From contig CAZYPN010000013.1 in the NCBI GenBank assembly GCA_964649085.1, forward strand, positions 1 to 64,000: 64,000 bases of DNA. The letters run 5' to 3'. The translations under genes were made by a program, and so were the position numbers. Origin of the DNA: JADMJV01 sp964649085. Its GTDB lineage: Bacteria > Vulcanimicrobiota > Xenobia > Xenobiales > JADMJV01. The notes beneath the pieces were generated by a model. That model saw only the letters and a list, made by a program, of their open reading frames with translations, was not told the DNA's origin and made no database searches. Each line of letters begins with the position of its first letter. Position 1 is the stretch's first letter. This document shows, one piece after another, positions 41,736-50,660 of this stretch.

Positions 41736-42485
41736 ATGCAACTGGAAACTCTGCGTCGAGAACTGCAGCGCCAACCCTTTCACCCGCTGTTCGCAACCCT
41801 CAGCGGCGCCCATCTCTACGGCTTCGAGTCGCCCGACAGCGACCTGGACCTGCGCGGAGCTTTTGTGCTGGAGGCTCACCAACTCATCGGACTGAAGTCG
41901 CCTCAAGAAACCGTGTGTCGAAGCTACCTCGAGCAGGGCCTGGAAATGGACCTGGTCTGTCACGACATCGCCAAGTATTGCCGACTGGTCCTCAAGCGCA
42001 GCGGCGAAATCCTGGAGCAACTCTACTCACCGCTGGTGGTGTGGCCCGATCCGGCCCTGGAGGAACTACGCGAGCTGGCCCGGCCCTACATCCTTCGCGA
42101 CACGTATTATCACTATCGGGGTTTTCTCTCCAACCAGTTGCGCTTTATCGATCGTCCCGATTCGACGGTCAAGGAAATGCTCTATGGCTACCGGGTAGCC
42201 CTTACCGGCATCCATCTCATGACCCGTGGTGAGGTATTGAGCCATCTCCCCAGCCTGCTCGAGTTGAACCCTCAGAAGGGTGTCGACGAACTGTTGACGT
42301 TGAAACGCACACAGCCGGAAAAGGGCCCCCTGCCTGAGCCACTGCGCCACAGTCATCGCCATCGTCTGACGGAACTCGATGACGAGCTGAAACAAGCTTT
42401 CGAGAACAGCTCACTGCCAACTCAGGCGCCACCTGTAGATCGTCTGCACGACTTTGTGGTGGCGTTGAGAACCAGGCCACGATGA
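41736..42485 (+). CDS. RlaP-type nucleotidyltransferase, first of a tandem pair
   Basis: The ATG at 41736 gives 249 residues. The polymerase-beta-type motif appears as LSGAHLYGFESPDSDLDLRG, with Ala where the family usually has Ser, plus the metal Asp pair. A third acidic strand follows (EMDLVCHDIAKYC). The RlaP family (COG3541) adds nucleotides and has been linked to RNA repair in other bacteria. The next gene is a paralogue, overlapping by four bases. No RNA ligase gene is visible in the window. Confidence 0.85.
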   Translation: MQLETLRRELQRQPFHPLFATLSGAHLYGFESPDSDLDLRGAFVLEAHQLIGLKSPQETVCRSYLEQGLEMDLVCHDIAKYCRLVLKRSGEILEQLYSPLVVWPDPALEELRELARPYILRDTYYHYRGFLSNQLRFIDRPDSTVKEMLYGYRVALTGIHLMTRGEVLSHLPSLLELNPQKGVDELLTLKRTQPEKGPLPEPLRHSHRHRLTELDDELKQAFENSSLPTQAPPVDRLHDFVVALRTRPR

Positions 42486-43351
42486 GGCCGCCCTGGGAGC
42501 AGCATCTGATCCTTCGGGTTAAGGCCGGAAGCCAGGCCTACGGCCTGGACACGCCCGAGAGCGACCTGGACACCCGAGGCATCTGCATGCCCAGCAAAGA
42601 GGCTCTGCTGGGCCTGACGCCTTTTGAGCAGCATCAGGACGAGGCTGGAGACAATGTGGTGTTTTCCCTGCAGAAGTTCGTGCGACTGGCTCTGGAAGGC
42701 AATCCCAACCTGATCGAGACCCTCTTCACGGAGGACATCCTCTTCATCAACGAGTTTGGTGAGAAGTTGCTCGAGCAGCGTCAGCGTTTCCTGTCACGAC
42801 GCGTGGCCGAACGATTTGGTCACTACGCGCTGCAGCAACTCAAGCGCATGGAAAATCATCATCGCTGGTGGGCAAACCCGCCTCAGCAGCCCGATCCCCG
42901 CGACTACGGTGCGGTGACGAGCCCGAGCGGGGCCTATCGCTTTCCCGACGCGCAGCGCAAACTGGCCTTTGAGCGCGACGGCAAGGTGTGGAGCCACTAC
43001 GAAAGGTGGCGCCGCGAGCGTAATCCCAAGCGCGCGGCCCTGGAGCAGAAATTCGGCTATGACACCAAGCACGCGATGCATCTGTGCCGATTGCTCAACA
43101 TGGGCCAGGAGATCGTTTCTCGGGGCGAGGTGCTGGTGCGTCGCCCCGATGCCCCCTGGTTACGCCAGGTGCGCGAGGGCCTGTTCGCCTACGAGGAACT
43201 GCTGCAATGGGCACAGAGTCAGGAGGAGAAACTGCGGGACATGCGCGAGCGCTCGCCGCTGCCGGAACAGCCCGACCAGAAGGCTATCGAGCAGCTGTTG
43301 ATCGAATGGATCGAGGACTATCACTGGCCCGGCCGAAGCCAGCGCGCATGA
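42482..43351 (+). CDS. RlaP-type nucleotidyltransferase, second of a tandem pair
   Basis: The 289-residue paralogue has the intact motif AGSQAYGLDTPESDLDTRG and continues with FSLQKFVRLALEGNPNLIETLF, the family's typical helix. A long C-terminal helical part follows (FGYDTKHAMHLCRLLNMGQEI). Conservation of GS and both Asp suggests it is active; the first copy, with GA, may differ in activity. Tight coupling (ATGA) implies the pair acts together, perhaps as a heterodimer. Its stop overlaps the start of the VOC gene. Confidence 0.85.
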   Translation: MRPPWEQHLILRVKAGSQAYGLDTPESDLDTRGICMPSKEALLGLTPFEQHQDEAGDNVVFSLQKFVRLALEGNPNLIETLFTEDILFINEFGEKLLEQRQRFLSRRVAERFGHYALQQLKRMENHHRWWANPPQQPDPRDYGAVTSPSGAYRFPDAQRKLAFERDGKVWSHYERWRRERNPKRAALEQKFGYDTKHAMHLCRLLNMGQEIVSRGEVLVRRPDAPWLRQVREGLFAYEELLQWAQSQEEKLRDMRERSPLPEQPDQKAIEQLLIEWIEDYHWPGRSQRA

Positions 43352-43710
43352 GCCATCAAGGACTGCGCACCGCAATTTATCCCGTCAACAATCTGGCGGA
43401 GGCCCGGGAGTTCTACACTCGCCTGTTTGAAACCACCCCCTACTTTGACGAGCCCTTTTACGTTGGGTTCAACATCGGCGGCTACGAGCTTGGGCTGATT
43501 CCCGATGGGGAACCGGGTGGAATCGGCGTGATCGCTTATTGGGCCGTCGAGGATATTCAGTCAGCCTGGGATCGGGCCCTAAAGTTGGGGGCTACGGCCA
43601 TCAGCCTCCCCAAGAACGTGGGCGACGATATCTGGGTGGCGGTGGTGGCCGACCCCGACGGCAACGCTATCGGCTGGATCGTCAACCCCCACTTCAAGTC
43701 AGCGGGGTAG
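43348..43710 (+). CDS. VOC (glyoxalase-like) protein
   Basis: The ATG at 43348 overlaps the previous stop and gives 120 residues with the vicinal-oxygen-chelate repeat pattern: TAIYPVNNLAEAREFYTRLF, an iron/zinc-type Glu strand GGYELGLIPDGEP, and VAVVADPDGNAIGWIV. Such proteins bind a metal and act on small molecules or bind antibiotics; the substrate is unknown. It is the third gene of the RlaP unit. Its 3' end overlaps the convergent peptidase gene by 12 bases. Confidence 0.88.
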   Translation: MSHQGLRTAIYPVNNLAEAREFYTRLFETTPYFDEPFYVGFNIGGYELGLIPDGEPGGIGVIAYWAVEDIQSAWDRALKLGATAISLPKNVGDDIWVAVVADPDGNAIGWIVNPHFKSAG

Positions 43711-44598
43711 CGTGTGCAGGTGTCCGGCCCGAACGTCCCAGGCCTCGGAGCCGCCGCCCTCGACCTGGCCGTCGGGCAGGCGCAGCCGGTCGCCGGCGCT
43801 GAGCACTCGAACCGATAAGGGCCCGTACGTCAGCGGCTGACCCTCTTGAAAGACTTCGGCCGGACCCTGGGGCTCGACCCAGTAGACCTGATGCTTTCCC
43901 ACCACCTGTGCCTGACCGTCCGACTGGACCAGCAGAGCAGTCGCTTCGTCGACCCCAAGCCCCCGAACTTCGCCCTGATGGTGAGCCAGAAAACCGGCCA
44001 GCCGTCCCTGACGGTCGCGTTGCGCAAAGTGAGTGTCGGGTAGAACGCCTTTCAGCTGAGGAATGTCCAGGAAGGCGGGCTCCAGCGTAATGCGGGGATC
44101 GGTGGGACAGGCCAGGACTTCCTGAGAATCCAGTCCGCCCTCGTGAGCGGCGAAGATGGAATCTCCAAGCACCGCCAGTCCGGCGCTGGTGCCCCCCAGT
44201 GGAACTCCCCGCAGCAGGGCCCGCTGCAGCGCCGCTTGTAGCGGCGTATCTTTCCAGTAGCGGAGATACTTGCTCTGGTCGCCGCCGGCCAGAAAGAGGA
44301 CTTCGGCTTCGTCGATCTTCTGGGCCACGGCCGGGTCGAAAGCCGCCTCACGCGAGTGGAATACCAGCGTCTCTACCGAGTCGGGGCTGGCCAGGTCCAT
44401 CAACCACTGGTTATAACCATCGGCCCCCGAAGCCCGTAGCACAAGAACGTCCCCTCCCCCACCTCGTTCCAGCAGAAATCGGAAGGCCTCATCCTGGTCC
44501 TCGCCGCCCCCCATGAGGGCCAGGCCCCCGCGAACGGGGCGCTGGACATTGGCGGGGTTCCCGGTCACATAGGAGGTCACAACGGCAGAACTGGCCAT
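43699..44598 (-). CDS. Cyanophycinase-like serine peptidase (S51 family)
   Basis: The 299-residue protein has the S51 fold: RGGLALMGGGEDQDEAFRFL, VLFLAGGDQSKYLRYW and the nucleophile Ser in GGTSAGLAVLG, followed by the DTHFAQRDRQGRL stretch. Related enzymes cut cyanophycin (poly-Asp-Arg) or Asp-dipeptides; a cyanophycin synthetase is not in the window, so the substrate is uncertain. There is no signal peptide. Confidence 0.9.
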   Translation of the reverse strand: MASSAVVTSYVTGNPANVQRPVRGGLALMGGGEDQDEAFRFLLERGGGGDVLVLRASGADGYNQWLMDLASPDSVETLVFHSREAAFDPAVAQKIDEAEVLFLAGGDQSKYLRYWKDTPLQAALQRALLRGVPLGGTSAGLAVLGDSIFAAHEGGLDSQEVLACPTDPRITLEPAFLDIPQLKGVLPDTHFAQRDRQGRLAGFLAHHQGEVRGLGVDEATALLVQSDGQAQVVGKHQVYWVEPQGPAEVFQEGQPLTYGPLSVRVLSAGDRLRLPDGQVEGGGSEAWDVRAGHLHTLPR

Positions 44599-44659
44599 AC
44601 TTCAGTTTAGGCTCAGAGCCGCAACCGATCGCGAACCAACAGGTTACCAAATGGCTGAA

Positions 44660-45370
44660 CTAGAGAGAAAAGCTCGGCAGGTTGGCTATCTCGGCGAACT
44701 CGTTTTTATTCAAGATGGTGATCTTTTGATTGTGGATGGCCACCAGGCCGCGATTTTTCATGTCGGTGAGAATCTTGGTGATGGTTTCACGAGTCGCCCC
44801 CACCAGATTGGCCAGCTCCTGATGGGTAAGCGGCTGGGGGATGACGATTTCGAGGCCACTGCCGGGTTGGCCCAGATCCTGGGCCAGATTCACCAGTTTG
44901 CGGGCCGTGCGCGTGAAAGTATCCATGAAAGCCATGCTGGCGATGTCCTCGGTCAATACGCGCACGCGCCGAGTGAGCTGGCGCGTGATGGGCAGCATCA
45001 TGCGCGGGAACTGCTGCACCACCCTGAGGAAGTCTCTTTTGTTCAGGGCGAGCAGCAGGCCATCCTCGAGAGCAATGGCGTTGGCCGAGCGGGGAAAGTC
45101 GTCGAGCAGAGCCAGTTCGCCCAGAAACTGATAGGGCCGAAGGATGGCCAGAGTCAGCTCTTTACCATCGGGATTGACCAGTTCCACCTTGACCGCGCCC
45201 TCGGTGACGATCAGCAGTTCATCGCCCCGGTCGCCTTGCTGAAAGAGGACCTGGGTGCGATGCATGGTCTTCTGGTACAGACACTTGGCCAACTCCTCGA
45301 GGTCTTCGCTCTGGAGACCGGAAAACAAAGGGACCTGCTGCAGCAGGCTGACACTGTCTTTCAAGGCCAT
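44660..45370 (-). CDS. Crp/Fnr-family transcription regulator
   Basis: The 236-residue protein has a cyclic-nucleotide-binding-type domain (about 15-130: GDRGDELLIVTEGAVKVELV, LGELALLDDFPRSANAIAL) and a winged helix-turn-helix (LTHQELANLVGATRETITKI). The phosphate-binding cassette has the FGELALL...PR-A pattern of cNMP binders, so it may respond to cAMP or a related ligand. No Fnr-type cysteines are seen. It is coupled to the preceding lipoprotein gene by a TGATG overlap. Confidence 0.92.
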   Translation of the reverse strand: MALKDSVSLLQQVPLFSGLQSEDLEELAKCLYQKTMHRTQVLFQQGDRGDELLIVTEGAVKVELVNPDGKELTLAILRPYQFLGELALLDDFPRSANAIALEDGLLLALNKRDFLRVVQQFPRMMLPITRQLTRRVRVLTEDIASMAFMDTFTRTARKLVNLAQDLGQPGSGLEIVIPQPLTHQELANLVGATRETITKILTDMKNRGLVAIHNQKITILNKNEFAEIANLPSFSL

Positions 45371-45831
45371 CAGGGCAACCAGCGAAAGCTTTCTACAAAG
45401 GTGCGCAGGTGAGCCGTATCCATGCCGGTGGCCATCACCATGTAGGTGCGCACGCCGGTGTCGACAATGCGCACATGGATGGGTCGCCCCTGGCCGTTGA
45501 GGCCGATGAGTTCGAGCCCGGGCTTGCCTCCCACCAGAATCTCGCGGCGCTCGGTGACCTGCTTGGCCGCGCCTCCAGAAATCTTCTGTAGAAGTTCAAA
45601 GGCCTGATAGCGGGTCAGGTGCTTGTGTAGAAGAACCACACCTTCCTCACCTTCGCCGTCAGGATGGGAAGCACAGAACATGTGGCCTTCTTTTTCCTTG
45701 ACCGGAACCAGCTTGCCGCAGGTCTGTACCTGGAAATGTCCTTGCTTGGAGGTGAAGGTCTTCCAGGTTTCGCTGCAGGCCGCACCCGCCAGGAGAAAGC
45801 CCAGCGCTGCTGCCCCAAGATACTTCGTCAT
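45370..45831 (-). CDS. Lipoprotein of unknown function
   Basis: The 153-residue protein has a lipobox signal (LGAAALGFLLAGAAC), then a mixed alpha/beta domain (WKTFTSKQGHFQVQTCGK, GEEGVVLLHKHLTRYQAF, HVRIVDTGVRTYMVMATG). The body resembles small periplasmic proteins with an N-terminal PsbP/DUF-like fold, but no family is certain. It is the first gene of the unit that includes the Crp/Fnr regulator. Confidence 0.75.
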   Translation of the reverse strand: MTKYLGAAALGFLLAGAACSETWKTFTSKQGHFQVQTCGKLVPVKEKEGHMFCASHPDGEGEEGVVLLHKHLTRYQAFELLQKISGGAAKQVTERREILVGGKPGLELIGLNGQGRPIHVRIVDTGVRTYMVMATGMDTAHLRTFVESFRWLP

Positions 45832-45881
45832 GCTCGCCTCCTTGATGTGCCCCGTTGTTCGCGCTCCACTCTGGTGCGCCT

Positions 45882-46754
45882 TCAGATCTCGAAGTCGATC
45901 TCGCAGGTCATGACCTGGGCCTGTTGGGCGGCAACGGGTGACTGGATGCGCAACTTGGGCGGGTCGAGGATGACCCGATGACCCGGTGGGACACTGCGGG
46001 TGAGGAAAACCGAACCACCGACCACGCAGCCCTTCCCAATGATGGTGTTCCCTCCCAGAATCGTAGCATTGGCATAGATCGTTACGTCATCTTCGAGGGT
46101 GGGGTGCCGCTTGCCCGCAACCTCCACCCGACCGGCTTCGTTGCGAGGCAGAGAAAGGGCCCCCAGAGTAACCCCCTGGTACAGACGCACCCGGGCCCCG
46201 ACCACGGCAGTGGCACCGATCACCACACCGGTAGCGTGATCGATGAAAAAACGCTCGCCGATCTGAGCGGCCGGGTGAATATCCGCCCCGGTCTCGCTGT
46301 GAGCCCACTCGCTGAGCATGCGGGGCAGCAAACAGACCTCCAGTTGATGCAGTCGATGGGCCAGTCGGTGCACCACCACCGCCAGAAAGCCAGGATAGGC
46401 GGCAATCACTTCGTCCAGCCCACTGGCGGCCGGATCACCGTCGAGGGCGGCAGCGGCATCGAGCATGAGCTGCCGCCGCAACTCGGGCAACGAATCGACA
46501 AAGGCTTCGATGGGTCCCTGGGACCCCAGGATAGCGGTGAGCAGTTCCTCGATCTGGTGCAAGATGCCTCGCAGGCGCAAAGGCAGGTTTTCCCAACCCA
46601 GACCCCTCTGGCCAAAGCCCGGAAAGAGAGCCTCGAGGCACAGGCCGACCAGGGCGCGGCAATCGCTGCGCGAGGGCACGCAACAGCGACCAATCCAGTG
46701 ACCGGCCGGCTGCTCGCGATAGCTGGCGAGCAGCCCTTCCAGGGCAGACTTCAA
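45882..46754 (-). CDS. cysE: Serine O-acetyltransferase (CysE/EpsC-like)
   Basis: The 290-residue enzyme makes O-acetylserine from serine and acetyl-CoA, the first step of cysteine synthesis. It has an N-terminal helical part, then the left-handed beta-helix with GADIHPAAQIGERFFIDHAT, GVVIGATAVVGARVRLYQG and GKRHPTLEDDVTIYANATIL plus GGN. The catalytic His are in the FIDHATG and KRHPT stretches. It is coupled (ATGA) to cysK upstream. The C-terminus is longer than in EpsC and may be regulatory. Confidence 0.92.
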   Translation of the reverse strand: MKSALEGLLASYREQPAGHWIGRCCVPSRSDCRALVGLCLEALFPGFGQRGLGWENLPLRLRGILHQIEELLTAILGSQGPIEAFVDSLPELRRQLMLDAAAALDGDPAASGLDEVIAAYPGFLAVVVHRLAHRLHQLEVCLLPRMLSEWAHSETGADIHPAAQIGERFFIDHATGVVIGATAVVGARVRLYQGVTLGALSLPRNEAGRVEVAGKRHPTLEDDVTIYANATILGGNTIIGKGCVVGGSVFLTRSVPPGHRVILDPPKLRIQSPVAAQQAQVMTCEIDFEI

Positions 46755-47743
46755 CGTCCTACAGCCTGCTCGACTTCGCTAAACATCCCTTCGAAAAGCG
46801 CCCCACTGAGGTAGCGCTCGGCAGCATCAGGCAGCACCACCACGATGGTCTTGCCCTGCCAACGCGGGTCCTGGGCCAGTCGCAGCGCGGCCACCGTGGC
46901 GGCTCCGCAGGAGATGCCGCAGAGAATTCCCTCTTCGCGGGCCAGGCGACGGGCCATCTCGATAGATTCTTCGTTGGAAACCTGCTCCACCTGATCGACC
47001 ATGGACAGGTCGAGGTTGGCCGGGACGAACCCGGCCCCGATACCCTGAATTTTGTGAGGGCCGGGCTGCACTGCCTGACCCGCCAGCACCTGCGAAATCA
47101 CCGGGCTGTGCACCGGTTCGACCGCCACCGTGTGTAGAGTACGACCGAGCTGTTGCTTGAAGAAGCGACTGACCCCCGTCAAGGTGCCGCCGGTGCCCAC
47201 TCCGCATACCAGCACATCGATCTGGCCACCGGTATCGGCCTCGATTTCGGGGCCGGTGGTTTGCTGGTGAATCGCCGGGTTGGCGGGATTTTCGAACTGT
47301 TTGACGAGCAGATAACGGTCGGGTTCGGCTTCGGCCATTTCCAGCGACCGCTGGATCGCGCCCTTCATTCCCTGGGCGCCCGGCGTCAGCACCAGCCGCG
47401 CCCCCAGCGCCACCAGCACCTTGCGTCGCTCGAGACTCATGGTTTCGGGCATGGTCAGCACGCATTCCAGGCCGCGTGAAGCCGCCGCAAAAGCCAGAGC
47501 GATTCCGGTGTTGCCGCTGGTGGCCTCGAGTATGGCCTTGCCGGGCGTAAGCAGGCCGCGCCTCTCGGCATCCCAAACCAGGGCCGCACCGATGCGACAC
47601 TTTACAGAATAGGCCGGATTGCGGCCCTCGATTTTGGCCAGCAGATGGGCCTTGCAGCCGCGGGCCAACCTTTGCAAATGAACCAGCGGAGTGTTGCCGA
47701 TGCTATAGGAGTTGTCCTGAAAAACGCGCGGATAATTTGGCAT
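46751..47743 (-). CDS. cysK: Cysteine synthase (O-acetylserine sulfhydrylase)
   Basis: The 330-residue PLP enzyme turns O-acetylserine plus sulfide into cysteine. The PLP lysine is in NPAYSVKCRIG, the substrate loop is EATSGNTGIALAFAAAS, and the phosphate-binding loop is GVGTGGTLTGVSRFF. It heads a two-gene unit with cysE, with which it usually forms a complex. It starts 36 bases after ruvB on the same strand. Confidence 0.94.
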   Translation of the reverse strand: MPNYPRVFQDNSYSIGNTPLVHLQRLARGCKAHLLAKIEGRNPAYSVKCRIGAALVWDAERRGLLTPGKAILEATSGNTGIALAFAAASRGLECVLTMPETMSLERRKVLVALGARLVLTPGAQGMKGAIQRSLEMAEAEPDRYLLVKQFENPANPAIHQQTTGPEIEADTGGQIDVLVCGVGTGGTLTGVSRFFKQQLGRTLHTVAVEPVHSPVISQVLAGQAVQPGPHKIQGIGAGFVPANLDLSMVDQVEQVSNEESIEMARRLAREEGILCGISCGAATVAALRLAQDPRWQGKTIVVVLPDAAERYLSGALFEGMFSEVEQAVGR

Positions 47744-47778
47744 CGAGACGAGTTCTCCGGCAGCGTTGCCGGGCCTGC

Positions 47779-48792
47779 TCAGTTGAAGAGGTCGGGCTGC
47801 TGGGGAATGCCCAGATGTCGATAGGCCTGGGGACCGGCCATGCGGCCACGGGGGGTCTTGATCAAAAAGCCGTTGGCCAGCAAATACGGCTCGTAGACCT
47901 CTTCTAAGTTAGAGGGGTCCTCGTGCACCGCTGCGGCCAGGGTAGCGATGCCCACCGGCTTGCCCTGAAATCGCTCGATCAGCGCCTCCAGGATGCGCTG
48001 GTCTAGCGGGTCGAGACCGGCCCGATCGATCCCCATGCGATCTAATGCCTGACGGGCCAACTCCTGGATGATCACGGGCGCCGACTCGACCTGGGCAAAA
48101 TCGCGCACCCGGCGCAGCAGGCGATTGGCGATGCGCGGCGTGCCTCGGCAACGCAGGGCCACCTCGCGGGCTCCTCCCTCATCGATGCTGAGACCCATCA
48201 GAGCAGCCGAGCGCACCACGATGCGGGTAAGCGCCTCGGGCCGGTAGTAGTCCAGGTGAAAGAGGATGCCAAAGCGCGAACGCAAGGGAGCGGATAAGGC
48301 CCCCCCAAGGGTGGTGGCACCCACCAGCGTAAAGGGCGCGATTTTGTGCTTGATGGCGCCCTTCTTCATGCCCTTGCTGATCACCCGATCGAAGGCCAGA
48401 TCTTCCATCACGGGATAGAGAATTTCCTCGACCACCTTGGACAGCCGATGAATTTCGTCGATGAACAACACGTCTTTGGCTCGCAAGCTGTTGAGCAAGA
48501 CGAGCAAATCGATAGGCCGCTCGATGGCCGGTCCCGAGGTGGTGCGCAGTTGGGTGCCCATTTCACGGGCCACCAGGCTGGCCAGAGTGGTTTTGCCCAG
48601 GCCCGGCGGGCCGCTCAGCAGGATGTGATCGACGGGCTCTTCGCGCTGACGGGCGGCTTGCAAAAAGACCCGCAGATTGCCCACCACCTCCTCTTGCCCG
48701 ATATAGTCGTCGAGTTGCTGAGGCCGCAGGGTCCATTCCTGATCGTCCTCGCCCACCTTTTGGGGGCTCAGCGCGTGGGGCCGCTCACTCAA
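47779..48792 (-). CDS. ruvB: Holliday junction branch-migration helicase RuvB
   Basis: The 337-residue AAA+ motor has Walker A LLSGPPGLGKTTLA, Walker B VLFIDEIHRL, sensor 1 VGATT, the arginine finger RSRFGI, and the C-terminal winged helix (LDQRILEALIERF). It drives branch migration of Holliday junctions on the RuvA tetramer during recombination repair. Its start overlaps the ruvA stop by eight bases. Confidence 0.97.
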   Translation of the reverse strand: MSERPHALSPQKVGEDDQEWTLRPQQLDDYIGQEEVVGNLRVFLQAARQREEPVDHILLSGPPGLGKTTLASLVAREMGTQLRTTSGPAIERPIDLLVLLNSLRAKDVLFIDEIHRLSKVVEEILYPVMEDLAFDRVISKGMKKGAIKHKIAPFTLVGATTLGGALSAPLRSRFGILFHLDYYRPEALTRIVVRSAALMGLSIDEGGAREVALRCRGTPRIANRLLRRVRDFAQVESAPVIIQELARQALDRMGIDRAGLDPLDQRILEALIERFQGKPVGIATLAAAVHEDPSNLEEVYEPYLLANGFLIKTPRGRMAGPQAYRHLGIPQQPDLFN

Positions 48793-49387
48793 GCGAAGCT
48801 CCCAGGTGCTTCATGGCTTCGATCACGAGCTGGTCTACCGACACCTCGGGGCCTTCGCCCGAGGCCACCAGACAGCGTTCCAGGGCCTGTCGGGCCTCGT
48901 CCTGACTGCAGCCCAGCGAACACAGCACCTCTTCGGCCTCGCGATAGACGCTGGAGGTGCCCGTGTGGGAACGGCTCAGATCGACCAGCTTGGCAATTTT
49001 CTCCGACAGTTCGACCACGATGCGTTTGGCCGTCTTGGCTCCCACTCCGGGGATCTTCACCAGAAAAGAGAGGTCTTCTTCGCCGATGGCTTCGGCCAGG
49101 TCGGCCGTGCTAACCGCCCCCAGAATGCGCATGGCCAGCTTGGGTCCCACTCCGGAAATCGAGGTCAGCAGCCTGAACAACTCGCGCTCGAAACCGTGAG
49201 CGAAGCCGTAGAGCGAGACCTCATCCTGGCGCAGCCAGAGTTCGGTGGGAAACGAGCGCTGCGTTCCCACCTCGCACTGCGCCGCCAGTGAACTGGGCAC
49301 CCTCAGCAGAAAGCCAACCCCTCCGACATCGATAACCAGCGAGTCGGAGGCCACCTGGTCCACCGTGCCGCGCAGCTGGGCGATCAC
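48785..49387 (-). CDS. ruvA: Holliday junction DNA-binding protein RuvA
   Basis: The GTG at 49387 gives 200 residues: an N-terminal OB fold (VIAQLRGTVDQVASDSLVI), two helix-hairpin-helix motifs (ISGVGPKLAMRILG, IPGVGAKTAKRIVVEL) and a C-terminal domain that binds RuvB (LCSLGCSQDEARQALERC). A longer in-frame ATG would overlap ruvC needlessly. Four-base overlap (GTGA) with the ruvC stop couples the two. Confidence 0.95.
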   Translation of the reverse strand: MIAQLRGTVDQVASDSLVIDVGGVGFLLRVPSSLAAQCEVGTQRSFPTELWLRQDEVSLYGFAHGFERELFRLLTSISGVGPKLAMRILGAVSTADLAEAIGEEDLSFLVKIPGVGAKTAKRIVVELSEKIAKLVDLSRSHTGTSSVYREAEEVLCSLGCSQDEARQALERCLVASGEGPEVSVDQLVIEAMKHLGASLE

Positions 49388-49872
49388 GTGTTGAGATTCT
49401 CCCAAAACAGGTGGCAAAGGGCCAGAGCCAGGCCATCGGCCGCGTCATCGGGACGGGGCTTCTCTGCAAGGCCCAGGGTGTGCATCACGGCGGCCACCAT
49501 TTCGGGCTTGCCGGCCCGACCGGCGCCAGCCACGGCTTCCTTGACATTCATGGGGTTGTACGAGGTCACTTCGATACGGTGTTGAGCCGCAGCCAGCAAA
49601 ATCACGCCCCGGGCCTCCCCCACCGCGATGGCTGTGCCCACGTTGCGGCTAAAGTACAGCTCTTCCACGGCCGCCACCTGCGGTCGCAGGCGTCCCATCA
49701 GGGCGCTGAGCTGAGAATGCAGTTCGAGCAAACGTTCCTGGCGGGTCTTCTTGGGGTCGGTATGAATACACCCACATTCGAGAAACTCGATGTCGTCGCC
49801 ACTGGAACGCACGGCACCATAACCGGTGCGGCCACTACCGGGATCGATGCCCAAAATGATACGCGGGCTCAA
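49384..49872 (-). CDS. ruvC: Holliday junction endonuclease RuvC
   Basis: The 162-residue resolvase has the RNase H-like acidic tetrad: GIDPGSGRTG, VEELYFSRN and the C-terminal DAADGLALALCH. The SPRIILGID start fits the family, with a TTG start codon that overlaps the yebC stop as TTGA. It resolves Holliday junctions together with RuvAB, whose genes follow directly. Confidence 0.94.
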   Translation of the reverse strand: MSPRIILGIDPGSGRTGYGAVRSSGDDIEFLECGCIHTDPKKTRQERLLELHSQLSALMGRLRPQVAAVEELYFSRNVGTAIAVGEARGVILLAAAQHRIEVTSYNPMNVKEAVAGAGRAGKPEMVAAVMHTLGLAEKPRPDDAADGLALALCHLFWENLNT

Positions 49873-50618
49873 GCCTGAAGGGCCTCGAGGGCCGCCTCCG
49901 ACAGCTCAAAATTAGCGTGCACCTGCTGCACATCGTCATGTTCTTCGAGCAGGTCAACAAGGCGCATCAGCTGGGCCACGGCTTCGTCGGGGACATCCAC
50001 CGTCGTTTTGGCAATCATGGTCAATTCGCAGTTGGTAACGGCGATGCGGGCCGCTTCCAACTGGCCACGCAGCCCTTGCAGATCGGCCACTTCGCAGGTC
50101 AGCGTGAAGGCGCCATCCTCGATCGAAACGTCCTCGGCGCCGCCCTCGATGGCGACCAGCATGAGATGCTCTTCATCCACGCCCTTCATAGAGCCGTGAA
50201 CCAGTCCCTTGCGGTCGAACAGCCAGCCCACGCAACCACTCTCGCCGACACTGCCTCCGTTCTTGGAGAAGATCAGGCGCACTTCGGCCGCCGTGCGGTT
50301 GCGATTGTTGGTGGCCGCTTCCACCATAATGGCCACGCCCGCCGGACCGTAGCCCTCGTAGGTAACTTCGTCTAGGTCCATGCCCTCGCCGCCCCCTTTG
50401 GCCTTGTCGAGCAGGCGCTCGATGTTGTCACGCGGCATGCTGGCCTCGCGGGCCCGAGTGATGGCGTCCTTCAGGCGGAAGTTGGCATCGGGATCGGCTC
50501 CGCCCTGCTTGCAGGCGATCAGGATGTCGCGCGAGAGCTTGGTGAACAGCTTACCCTTTTGGGCGTCGACGCGGCCTTTCTTGATGCGAATATTTTTCCA
50601 CTTTGAATGCCCAGCCAT
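49869..50618 (-). CDS. YebC/PmpR-family regulatory protein
   Basis: The ATG at 50618 gives 249 residues beginning MAGHSKWKNIRIKKGRVDAQ, the family signature, then the three-domain YebC body (VTYEGYGPAGVAIMVEAATN, IFSKNGGSVGESGCVGWLF). YebC proteins act as transcription regulators or, in recent work, as translation factors that rescue ribosomes at proline runs. It is the first gene of the yebC-ruvC-ruvA-ruvB unit. Confidence 0.95.
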   Translation of the reverse strand: MAGHSKWKNIRIKKGRVDAQKGKLFTKLSRDILIACKQGGADPDANFRLKDAITRAREASMPRDNIERLLDKAKGGGEGMDLDEVTYEGYGPAGVAIMVEAATNNRNRTAAEVRLIFSKNGGSVGESGCVGWLFDRKGLVHGSMKGVDEEHLMLVAIEGGAEDVSIEDGAFTLTCEVADLQGLRGQLEAARIAVTNCELTMIAKTTVDVPDEAVAQLMRLVDLLEEHDDVQQVHANFELSEAALEALQA

Positions 50619-50660
50619 GGGGCCTCCGTTCAATCCCGGGTCGCTGAACTCCTGGAACGA

